Below, piece after piece: positions 18,406 through 25,852 of a DNA stretch of 64,000 bases. The first letter of the stretch is position 1. The number at the start of each line of letters is the position of its first letter. The notes under the pieces are model-generated. The model had not been told where the DNA came from, ran no database searches, and saw only the letters and a list, made by a program, of their open reading frames with translations. The position numbers were made by a program, and so were the translations under genes. Source of the stretch: Carboxylicivirga mesophila. GTDB taxonomy: Bacteria; Bacteroidota; Bacteroidia; Bacteroidales; Marinilabiliaceae. Location of the stretch: positions 124,001 through 188,000 of the forward strand of contig NZ_JAGUCN010000005.1 of NCBI RefSeq assembly GCF_018271975.1, given 5' to 3'.

Positions 18406-20952
18406 TTAAAAAGTATCAACTAATGATTTATGCTTAAGCTGTATGGTACTTGCCTTATCAACCTGTCCATTAAGTATTTTAAATCGAACCGTATATTTCT
18501 CTCCGGGTAACATATCGAAATAGTTGTCGCTAAACTGTCCATCCAATTCAACAAACTCCAGCATGACATCCTTTACCAGTCTAGCTGATTCAAGTTCAAT
18601 CTGTAATTCATCGGGTGATAAGATACTAATGCCGGATACAATTTCGGGAACTGATAACTTCAGGTCTTTGGGCGAGACAAAATACAAAGGATTACGAGAA
18701 GTAACATGGCTTCCGTCCATCAATGTAACATCAAGCACCAATTCAGCTGGTTCATGGTTCCTAATAATATCGCTGATTGGTTTTTCAAATACATTCACAC
18801 TTGTATTGGCCAACAGTTTCACATCAACATTTTCTTCCCATATTACCTGCCCCTCAAGGTCAGAGAGTTTTAATTGCAGCCTTCTGTCCTTATCATCGGT
18901 TAAATCAGAAACCAGGTAAACTTCTACTGTATCATTCTTAATTACAGCCGAAACAAGTTCCTTTGCATAAGCATCTCTCACCTTATAATGCAAGGCTTTC
19001 CAACGGTTGTAATAATCAACTGACGACCACGAGGCCACAGGCCAGCAGTCATTTAGCTGCCAGTACAATGTTCCCATACAGAATGGCATAGCTCTGCGAT
19101 GTGCTTCAATGGCCATTTTAATACCCTTAGCCTGTAACACCTGGCTTATATAAACATATGATTCAAAATCCTTTGGCCAATTATAATCTCGCTTCATGTA
19201 TTTGTCTATAACCGGATAGCCCACACGGTGCTTTTGGTGCGCTTTCATCACCTCCGTATCAATTGCACGGTCTTCCGGCAAGGTAAAAGCATCAATGGTT
19301 TTCATTTCGGGTAGCGACTGAAAGCCATATTCGCTCATAAAGCGGCCGATATTCTCCTCCTCCAGAAACACTTCGAAAGGATCCTGAGCATGCCATACTG
19401 CCCACAGGTGCACATCGCCATCGCTATTCACCGGATAGCCCCAACCATACTTTGGCGAGGAAGGCCAATAGGCTTTTGAAGGATCATATGCATTGACCAC
19501 CTCAGGCAATAACTGATGAAATAGCTTTTCGTAGTCGTGCCATACCGTTGCTGAATCTGCTTTTGTGAAATGACGCGACCAGCGCCAATCCTGCCAGCCA
19601 ATATAATTCTCATTATTACCACACCAAAGTGCAAGAGACGGGTGGTTGCGCAAGCGCTTAACATTCTCTACTGCTTCCTGGCGTACATTCTCAAGGTAAT
19701 CAGCTTCGCCAGGATACATGCTGCATGCAAACATAAAGTCCTGCCACACTAACAAACCCTTTTCATCACATAAATCGTAAAAATAATCTTCCTCATAAAA
19801 ACCGCCACCCCATACTCGCAACATGTTCATGTTGGCATCAAGGGCATGCTGAATTACCCGGCGGTAATCCGCCGAGTCCACTTTGCTTTGAAAGCTCTCC
19901 TGAGGTATGTAGTTGGCTCCCTTTGCAAAAACCGGTACACCATTTAGCTCAAAGTGAAAGGAAGAGCCCTTTTCGTCAGGATTTTGAACCAGCTTTAATT
20001 GGCGCACGCCAATCCTGCTCAATTCGCTATCCATTAATACACCCTCTCCTACCAGGCTGGTTTTAATGGAGTAAAGATGTGGTTCGCCAAGGCCATTTGA
20101 CCACCAAAGCTTTGGTTGTTCGATATCAAACTCGCAAATAATCCTGTTCAAGCCTTCTTTGAGCGATGCTGCCTGTCTTATGTATACATTGGCTTCGTCA
20201 CAGCTAATAATCAGCTCAACATCCGCTTCAATCAACGACTCAATTTCTACTTCGGCCTGCAAACTGGCCAAATCAGCACTTACATCATTCTGAACAATAA
20301 ACTGATCGGTTATCTGAGCACCACTCCAAGCCTTTATATAAACTGGTCGCCAGATACCCGCAGTAATATAAACAGGGCCCCAATCCCAGCCAAAATGGAA
20401 TGCCGGTTTCCTTGAATACACATAGTCATCAAACAACGGAATGGTATCAGCTTGTCGTAGCATGGCATTAGCATCCACAGAATTACGGAAGTATACTTCA
20501 AGCAGGTTATCTGTTAGCTTCACATACTGCTTAATGTCAGCTGTCCACGCACGGAAGTAGTTATTAGCAGCAATTATTGGCTGGCCATTCAGATAAACAT
20601 CTGCATGTGTATCCAGGCCATCAAAACACAAAACTACGGATTGGTTGTTCAGTAATTCCTTATCAACATCAAAGCTTGTTTTATAAACCCAGTCGCGCTC
20701 ACCAATCCATTGCAGCTCTTTCTCGTCATTGCGATAATAGGGCTCCGGAATCAGACCATTATCAAATAAATCCATATGAACAGAGCCGGGTACTTTAGCA
20801 GGTAAAAATTGTGCACTGTCTTTCTCTGCAAAAACCCAGTTACTTTCATTCAACGAGACAATTTCGGGTGTTTTATCCTTTAACGGCTTCTGACATTGAT
20901 TAAAGATAAACAGGCTGAATAAAGCAATTACAACGTAAACTGAAACTTTCAT
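18406..20952 (-). CDS. GH2 beta-mannosidase lipoprotein
   Basis: The open frame extends up to 20985, but the Met at 20952 gives a clean 20-residue SPII signal (MKVSVYVVIALFSLFIFNQC), so I prefer that start (848 aa). The fold order is GH2 sugar-binding, immunoglobulin-like and TIM barrel. Landmarks are FHFGWDWGP and VWGGGFYEED. Counting from the upstream Met, the acid/base is E459 in CGNNENYIGW and the nucleophile is E552 in FMSEYGFQS. These match exo-beta-mannosidases such as Bacteroides BtMan2A. It removes terminal beta-mannose from mannans or N-glycan cores. No SusC/SusD accompanies it; the sulfatase gene lies 184 nt upstream on the same strand. Confidence 0.92.
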   Translation of the reverse strand: MKVSVYVVIALFSLFIFNQCQKPLKDKTPEIVSLNESNWVFAEKDSAQFLPAKVPGSVHMDLFDNGLIPEPYYRNDEKELQWIGERDWVYKTSFDVDKELLNNQSVVLCFDGLDTHADVYLNGQPIIAANNYFRAWTADIKQYVKLTDNLLEVYFRNSVDANAMLRQADTIPLFDDYVYSRKPAFHFGWDWGPVYITAGIWRPVYIKAWSGAQITDQFIVQNDVSADLASLQAEVEIESLIEADVELIISCDEANVYIRQAASLKEGLNRIICEFDIEQPKLWWSNGLGEPHLYSIKTSLVGEGVLMDSELSRIGVRQLKLVQNPDEKGSSFHFELNGVPVFAKGANYIPQESFQSKVDSADYRRVIQHALDANMNMLRVWGGGFYEEDYFYDLCDEKGLLVWQDFMFACSMYPGEADYLENVRQEAVENVKRLRNHPSLALWCGNNENYIGWQDWRWSRHFTKADSATVWHDYEKLFHQLLPEVVNAYDPSKAYWPSSPKYGWGYPVNSDGDVHLWAVWHAQDPFEVFLEEENIGRFMSEYGFQSLPEMKTIDAFTLPEDRAIDTEVMKAHQKHRVGYPVIDKYMKRDYNWPKDFESYVYISQVLQAKGIKMAIEAHRRAMPFCMGTLYWQLNDCWPVASWSSVDYYNRWKALHYKVRDAYAKELVSAVIKNDTVEVYLVSDLTDDKDRRLQLKLSDLEGQVIWEENVDVKLLANTSVNVFEKPISDIIRNHEPAELVLDVTLMDGSHVTSRNPLYFVSPKDLKLSVPEIVSGISILSPDELQIELESARLVKDVMLEFVELDGQFSDNYFDMLPGEKYTVRFKILNGQVDKASTIQLKHKSLVDTF

Positions 20953-21136
20953 TTTTAACGATTTAGCAATGCTTATAGCAAGCATTTCGGTTATAATGCT
21001 GCAATACTAGTTTTCCAGTTCAGGATTAAAAAATTCTTACTAACATCGTATTAAAAGCCGATAATATTGTAACACTGCCCTTGGTTGCATGCTGACAAAC
21101 TACCTGCTTATAATGAATGATGAGAATCGGAAATCA

Positions 21137-22573
21137 TCACTTAAACTGATCGTATTCAGGATTTACGCACTGCTGCTTCCACCGGTTGTACATAAACCTT
21201 AACCCGTCAACGCTTTCGGGGTATTGCCCTTTGTCGTCAGTTGCGTCTATCCACTTATCAAGGGTTGTACGCATCCGGTTAAGCTCACCTGTGTACTCCT
21301 CTTCATAAGCCAGATTATAAATCATATCCGGGTCCTTCTCCACATCATAAAGCTCTTCAGCTGGACGCTCATTACCCCAGAATTTAGCTGGAATTTCACC
21401 TAACTTACCTTCGCTCGCCAATTGATGCATGCGCTTACTTATGTCCCATTCATCTCGGTAATTTGGCTGCATATATGGTCGATCCGGATAAAAATTGCGG
21501 ATGTACCGAAAATCTTTTGTGCGCACCGAACGAATTCGATCAATGGTAAAATCACAACGATCGCGGACTGATATAACATAATCACGTGGCTTATAATCAG
21601 CAGCCATTAAATCGATACCTTCCGTATATGATGGAATGTCAATATTGGCCAGTCCAAGTGTTGTGGTTCCAATATCAAGACCACTTATTAAATCATTATT
21701 GACTGTTCCTTTTTGCAATTTCCCATCTTTCCCATAATAGGCTATTATGAATGGCACATTTGTACCTGAATCATATAAGAATTGCTTATGTCGCCATAAA
21801 CGCATACCATGATCTGAGATGAAAAAGATATAGGTATTTTCGAGTAAGCCATCTTGACGAAGTGCTTCCACAATTTTACCCACCTCATTATCTGTCAGCT
21901 CAATGCATTCAAGATGATTAGCTAAATCCTGACGAATAAAAGCAGAATCAGGATAGTAAGGAGGTACTTTAATCAGATCAGGTTCAATCGCTCTTATCCT
22001 TTTTTCCTTAAACTTTCGGTTATAAACATGCTTATTGCCATACAATTGAATCTGGCCGAAAAATGGTTGACCATCTTTACGAGCATTCCAATCGAGTTTA
22101 TTGCCCGACATGCCATACATGCCGATTGAGCGAAAATCACCTTCATACAGGTTACGTCTGTCGTACCAGAAGTTATAATCATCTTTCCCCCAGTTGTAAG
22201 TGAAATAACCTGCTTCCTTAAACAGTTCGGGTATCGTTTTAATGCTATCAGGCAAAAAAATGGCCGATGCCAAATCACGACTACTGTGGTGATTATGTAA
22301 CCCTAATGTTGTTGGCATTGTACCGGTAATAATGCCCGACCTGACAGCAGAACAGACAGCAGCCGGCATGTGCACATTAGTATACTTAACTCCGTTTAGC
22401 GCCAATTCATCAACATTTGGAGTATTTACAATAGTGTTACCATAGCACCCAAACTCCGGACTTAGATCTTCCACATAAATCCAGAGGATATTGGGTTGAA
22501 TTGTTTCCTTTTGGCAGCCACCTGTCATTACTAGCGTACTCAAAAGAACTAATAGCAATTGAAGTTTATTCAT
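21137..22573 (-). CDS. Type I (S1 family) sulfatase lipoprotein
   Basis: 478 aa. The SPII signal ends at Cys20 (TGGC). The metal-binding start ILWIYVEDLSPEFGCYG and the formylglycine motif CSAVRSG (Cys74) define a formylglycine sulfatase of the Cys type, which needs a maturase (anSME) not present in the window. The overall sequence recalls heparan N-sulfatase (SGSH)-like and related S1 subfamilies: HNHHSSRD, FISDHGMRLWRHK and ELYDVEKDPDMIYNL. The substrate is a sulfated glycan, not further defined. The start lies 2 nt after the stop of the AraC-type regulator, so the two genes are surely co-transcribed. Confidence 0.9.
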   Translation of the reverse strand: MNKLQLLLVLLSTLVMTGGCQKETIQPNILWIYVEDLSPEFGCYGNTIVNTPNVDELALNGVKYTNVHMPAAVCSAVRSGIITGTMPTTLGLHNHHSSRDLASAIFLPDSIKTIPELFKEAGYFTYNWGKDDYNFWYDRRNLYEGDFRSIGMYGMSGNKLDWNARKDGQPFFGQIQLYGNKHVYNRKFKEKRIRAIEPDLIKVPPYYPDSAFIRQDLANHLECIELTDNEVGKIVEALRQDGLLENTYIFFISDHGMRLWRHKQFLYDSGTNVPFIIAYYGKDGKLQKGTVNNDLISGLDIGTTTLGLANIDIPSYTEGIDLMAADYKPRDYVISVRDRCDFTIDRIRSVRTKDFRYIRNFYPDRPYMQPNYRDEWDISKRMHQLASEGKLGEIPAKFWGNERPAEELYDVEKDPDMIYNLAYEEEYTGELNRMRTTLDKWIDATDDKGQYPESVDGLRFMYNRWKQQCVNPEYDQFK

Positions 22574-22575
22574 CT

Positions 22576-23466
22576 TTATACTTTTTGAATTTGTTCATTC
22601 ATATTCTTATACCGCTGCTGATATTCACTTGGAGTAGCATCTTTTAACAACTTAAACTGCCTGTTAAAAAAGGACTGGTTATTAAATCCGCATAAAGCAC
22701 TTATTTGTGCAACCGACAAATCCGAATCCATGAGCAGTTCACAAGCATAACCAATTCTCACGTCGGTTAAGTACTGGTTAAATGTTTTGGTAGTTTTAAG
22801 TTTAAAAAAACGGCAGAATGCTGTCTTACTCATGGTGGCCAGATTTGCCACGTCATCAAGCTGTATGGGTTTCTGAAAATTACTCACAATATGCTCAAGT
22901 ACCTTATTCAACTTTTCTGAACTCTGTTCATATCTCATACGCTTGAAGGCCGATGAACATAAGGGCGTTAGATCATTAAGGTCGGTTATATGATTAAGAA
23001 TATTGAGCAGTCCTATAATCCGGTTAATACCTGCACTATCAATAATGGCCCACATCTCTTTTATAACTTTTGTGCGGGTGCGCCCGGTTATTTTCATCCC
23101 ACGCGAGCTAAAGTCAAGCATCTTACTAATTTCTTTGAATTCAGGCAGTGAGAAAAAAGTATCGCCAAATGCATCGTGTTTAAACTGGATAACAATAACC
23201 TCTGCATTGATAGCAGAACCAGCCTGATGATAGCAATCATCGTTTTTCCATACATGTGGCAGGTTAGGGCCTAAAAGCACTAAATCGCCATGAGTAAAAT
23301 TTTCCACACTATCACCAACAAAACGTTTACCGGTTCCATTAACTATATAAATCAATTCATAATCGGGATGATAGTGCCATGGACTATCCATGTATGGTAA
23401 AATAGTATGCTTGACTCTGAATGAATGAAGCATATTTGCTGATAGATATTCTTTTTGGGCTTTCAT
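22576..23466 (-). CDS. AraC-family transcriptional regulator with cupin sensor domain
   Basis: 296 aa. The N-terminal half is an AraC-type cupin (MDSPWHYHPDYELIYIVNGTGKRFVGD ligand-pocket region, about 25-110). The C-terminal 100 residues hold two HTH motifs (AFCRFFKLKTTKTFNQYLTDVRI and VAQISALCGFNNQSFFNRQFK), as in sugar-responsive AraC activators. It is directly followed by the sulfatase gene, making a two-gene unit. Regulation of the sulfatase, and perhaps of the beta-mannosidase, by a sulfated or mannose-containing ligand is a reasonable inference. Confidence 0.92.
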   Translation of the reverse strand: MKAQKEYLSANMLHSFRVKHTILPYMDSPWHYHPDYELIYIVNGTGKRFVGDSVENFTHGDLVLLGPNLPHVWKNDDCYHQAGSAINAEVIVIQFKHDAFGDTFFSLPEFKEISKMLDFSSRGMKITGRTRTKVIKEMWAIIDSAGINRIIGLLNILNHITDLNDLTPLCSSAFKRMRYEQSSEKLNKVLEHIVSNFQKPIQLDDVANLATMSKTAFCRFFKLKTTKTFNQYLTDVRIGYACELLMDSDLSVAQISALCGFNNQSFFNRQFKLLKDATPSEYQQRYKNMNEQIQKV

Positions 23467-23910
23467 AATGATACAATATTATCCCAAAATAACATCAATT
23501 CTATTTTTTTGCTAATATCCTATTACCTATTGCTAAAATTTTACAATTCATTGAATGTTTTATCCAACATACGCCTTGTTAAATGAGACATAGTATAATT
23601 GATGGATGCAACAATAACCGCCATCCCTTTGATTTATGATTGTATAAACTATTTTTGCAATCACCTTTCTCAAATCATTTGTGCAAGCGAAAAAAATTTT
23701 TGAAGATAAAAGCAACCATTGCACAAAAAACGTATCTAACAAACAAACTGCGGTGGGGACAGCGGTTTAATAGTTAATAATACATGCTGAATTTTCTTTC
23801 TCAGTCCGGTACTAATAGTATTGGAATGAAAAGGATATAGATATTGACACAAATACAGCTCAAATATTTGAAGTTTAATTAATACTTATTGAATAATAGT
23901 GAGAATGATA
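23467..23910. other. Long AT-rich leader between AraC and FKBP genes
   Basis: This divergent gap of about 440 bp has no credible coding sequence; a 60-codon minus-strand frame at 23560-23742 lacks any start context or domain. It contains a near-consensus plus-strand promoter at 23628-23657 and a palindrome, TCAAATATTTGA, near 23862-23875. Any transcript from that promoter would have an untranslated leader of about 240 nt before the FKBP gene. Confidence 0.5.
23628..23657 (+). promoter_or_regulatory. Bacteroidota-type promoter (TTTG-N18-TATTTTTG)
   Basis: TTTG at 23628-23631 and TATTTTTG at 23650-23657 match the -33/-7 consensus with 18-bp spacing. The predicted start near 23665 is about 245 nt upstream of the FKBP lipoprotein gene. 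Confidence 0.5.
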
Positions 23911-24762
23911 ATGAGAAAGGTCGTACTATTTATGCTATTGCTGCCATTGCTGGCAAGCTGTTTGAAAGATGATTACGTTGATTACACAGCCATTGATGAA
24001 GAGATTATTGTCAATTACCTGGCTGAAAACAACATTGAGGCCCAGCGCCATGCTTCAGGTTTATATTACAAAATTATTGATAAAGGAAGCGGAGCCCCTA
24101 TTGGTGGCGATATATCCAAAGATGAGAAAGTGACTTTCTCCTACAAAGGCTATTTAACCAATGGTAAAGTATTTGCCGATACCGAAGGTGAAAATGTCAC
24201 CCAGTATTTATCAAGATTGTTGATTGGCTTCCAAATTGGCTTTCCACTCATTAACCGCGAAGGCGAAATACAACTGTTCATTCCTTCAGGCTTAGCTTAT
24301 GGCAATTCTGGCGCTAATGGTGTACCAGCCAATTCGGTGGTTATATTTGATGTAAAAATAGACCGGGATCAATCAGAAATTGATGAAGATATACTGGCAG
24401 CATTCCTCGAAGAAAATAACATTGAAGCCGAACGCGATGAGTCTGGACTTTACTACCAGATTATTGAACCTGGCGAAGGTAGCAATGCTACTGACAATTC
24501 AATAATTGATGCCTCATACAAAGGTATGTTTATGGATGGTGAAGAGTTTGAGACTGGTACCTTGAGCAGAACACCGCTTAGCAACCTTATTGAAGCCTGG
24601 CGTGTTGGCATTCCAAAGCTTAAAAAAGGTGGCAAGGCTGTTTTTTATTGCCCTTCGCAATTATGCTATGGTAGCTCACCCCAGTATGATAAAGATGGTA
24701 AAATAACTATACCGGCTAACAGCATACTTGTATTTGAGATTGAACTGGTCAACTTTCAATAA
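23911..24762 (+). CDS. Tandem FKBP-type peptidyl-prolyl isomerase lipoprotein
   Basis: 283 aa from the Met at 23911, chosen because MRKVVLFMLLLPLLASC is a compact lipoprotein signal with GTGAGA upstream; alternative starts are at 23899 (GTG) and 23905. Two FKBP domains follow (about 55-152 and 180-283). Domain 1 keeps VTFSYKGYLTNGKVFADT and FIPSGLAYG. Domain 2 keeps YKGMFMDGEEF and CPSQLCYG but has Glu in place of the FADT Asp, so its active site may be altered. Each domain is preceded by a similar helix ending in an EENNIEAxRxxSGLYY-like segment, so the pair arose by duplication. It is a probable folding helper on the periplasmic face. Confidence 0.85.
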   Translation: MRKVVLFMLLLPLLASCLKDDYVDYTAIDEEIIVNYLAENNIEAQRHASGLYYKIIDKGSGAPIGGDISKDEKVTFSYKGYLTNGKVFADTEGENVTQYLSRLLIGFQIGFPLINREGEIQLFIPSGLAYGNSGANGVPANSVVIFDVKIDRDQSEIDEDILAAFLEENNIEAERDESGLYYQIIEPGEGSNATDNSIIDASYKGMFMDGEEFETGTLSRTPLSNLIEAWRVGIPKLKKGGKAVFYCPSQLCYGSSPQYDKDGKITIPANSILVFEIELVNFQ

Positions 24763-24815
24763 AGCGAATTGCTCTTCAAGGCAATGATATTTATGTCTAT
24801 CTAGTTAATATCTGA

Positions 24816-24846
24816 GCCCTGGTTCTTACTGAATCAGGGCATTTTT
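24816..24846 (+). terminator. Terminator after the FKBP gene
   Basis: GCCCTGGTTC and GAATCAGGGC form a stem with one mismatch (24816-24840), followed by ATTTTTG. It separates the FKBP gene from the methyltransferase. Confidence 0.75.
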
Positions 24847-24871
24847 GTATTTTGCAGGCAAATAAGTCATT

Positions 24872-25444
24872 ATGAGCGATACTTTTTTTGAAAAAGAAGA
24901 TAACGTCAGGCAATACCTTGAGATGACGTCTGATTACGACGGCAGATGGTTTTATGAACAGTTTCAAAAGCATATTCCAACATCAGGAAAAATATTGGAG
25001 CTGGGCATGGGCCCTGGCAAAGACCTTAATAACATCAGGCAAAAATACGATGTAATTGGTTCTGATTACTCCTTTGTATTTGCCGAACTTTATAAGCGTC
25101 AGTACCCTGAGATAAAAGTGATGGTACTGGATGCGGTGACCATTAAAACAGAATTGCACTTTGACTGTATCTACTCCAATAAAGTGATGCATCACCTTAC
25201 AACCAGTGATTTTAAGCAATCGCTTGCAAGACAGGCAGAAATACTTAATAGCAAGGGATTGGTTTTGCATACATTCTGGCGGGGTTCGGGTAAGGATGAA
25301 TTCCAGGGGCTTTTGTTTCAATATTACGAGCAAGATGAGCTTCAGCAGTTGTTTGGCGAACAGTTTAATATTATCCATATTGCCAGTTATGAGGAGTTAA
25401 AACCCGACGACTCAATTATTGTAGTGGCTCAAAAAAGAACTTAA
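24872..25444 (+). CDS. Class I SAM-dependent methyltransferase
   Basis: 190 aa. Motif I is ILELGMGPGKDLN (about residues 41-53), followed by VIGSDYS for the ribose-binding acidic position and FDCIYSNKVMHHL for motif IV. The fold is that of a small Methyltransf_11/25-like enzyme. The substrate cannot be read from the sequence. The stop is 1 nt before the start of the DksA/TraR-like gene, so they are co-transcribed. A tail of about 35 nt of intergenic sequence separates it from the preceding terminator. Confidence 0.82.
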   Translation: MSDTFFEKEDNVRQYLEMTSDYDGRWFYEQFQKHIPTSGKILELGMGPGKDLNNIRQKYDVIGSDYSFVFAELYKRQYPEIKVMVLDAVTIKTELHFDCIYSNKVMHHLTTSDFKQSLARQAEILNSKGLVLHTFWRGSGKDEFQGLLFQYYEQDELQQLFGEQFNIIHIASYEELKPDDSIIVVAQKRT

Positions 25445-25445
25445 T

Positions 25446-25775
25446 ATGGACATTAACAGATTGGAGATAGAACAGTTAATCCGCAAGCAAATAGCTTCGC
25501 TTGAGCGAAAAATAAAGTCATTAAAAGAACTTACCCAGGCCATTGCCCCCGATGATGCCATAGGACGTGTAAGCCGTATGGATGCTATCAACAATAAAAG
25601 TGTGAATGAAGCCGCTTTGCGACAGTCGGAAGCTAAACTCAAAAATCTCTTCATGGCCCTTGAACGTATTCACGAGGCCGACTTTGGGATATGTCTGCAA
25701 TGTAAAGGTCCTATCCAACCCGGACGGCTGGTTTTAATGCCCGAAAGTCGTAAATGCATGAAATGTGCCCAATAA
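25446..25775 (+). CDS. TraR/DksA-family zinc-finger protein
   Basis: 109 aa. A helical N-terminal hairpin (about 1-75) precedes a C4 zinc finger, CLQC-(17)-CMKC, at the C-terminus. This is the layout of short DksA/TraR relatives that reach into the RNA polymerase secondary channel. The coiled-coil tip carries APDDAIGRVSRMDA, similar to the DxxDxA tip motif of DksA. A role in transcription initiation control is probable; stringent-response partnership is inference. It forms an operon with the upstream methyltransferase and ends at a strong bidirectional terminator. Confidence 0.82.
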   Translation: MDINRLEIEQLIRKQIASLERKIKSLKELTQAIAPDDAIGRVSRMDAINNKSVNEAALRQSEAKLKNLFMALERIHEADFGICLQCKGPIQPGRLVLMPESRKCMKCAQ

Positions 25776-25812
25776 AAAGGTGCCTATCCATTACAAATAA
25801 GCACCTTTTTCA
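25774..25812. terminator. Bidirectional terminator between convergent genes
   Basis: AAAAAGGTGC (25774-25783) pairs with GCACCTTTTT (25801-25810). The symmetry gives a U tract on both strands, ending the DksA-type gene from one side and the 1495-aa gene from the other. Confidence 0.85.
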
Positions 25813-25852
25813 TTAGCTTGCTATAAGACTTGCCACATAGCTCAAAGCCGCA

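Noticed and set aside
18524-18919. 131-codon plus-strand frame, Ser-rich
   Set aside because: Antisense to the C-terminus of the beta-mannosidase; the Ser/Thr richness reflects the reversed codons of that gene.
23560-23742. 60-codon minus-strand frame in the AraC-FKBP gap
   Set aside because: No ribosome-binding context, odd composition, and overlap with a near-consensus promoter on the other strand.
24983-25378. 131-codon minus-strand frame inside the methyltransferase region
   Set aside because: Antisense shadow of a gene with clear SAM motifs; composition is that of a reversed reading frame.
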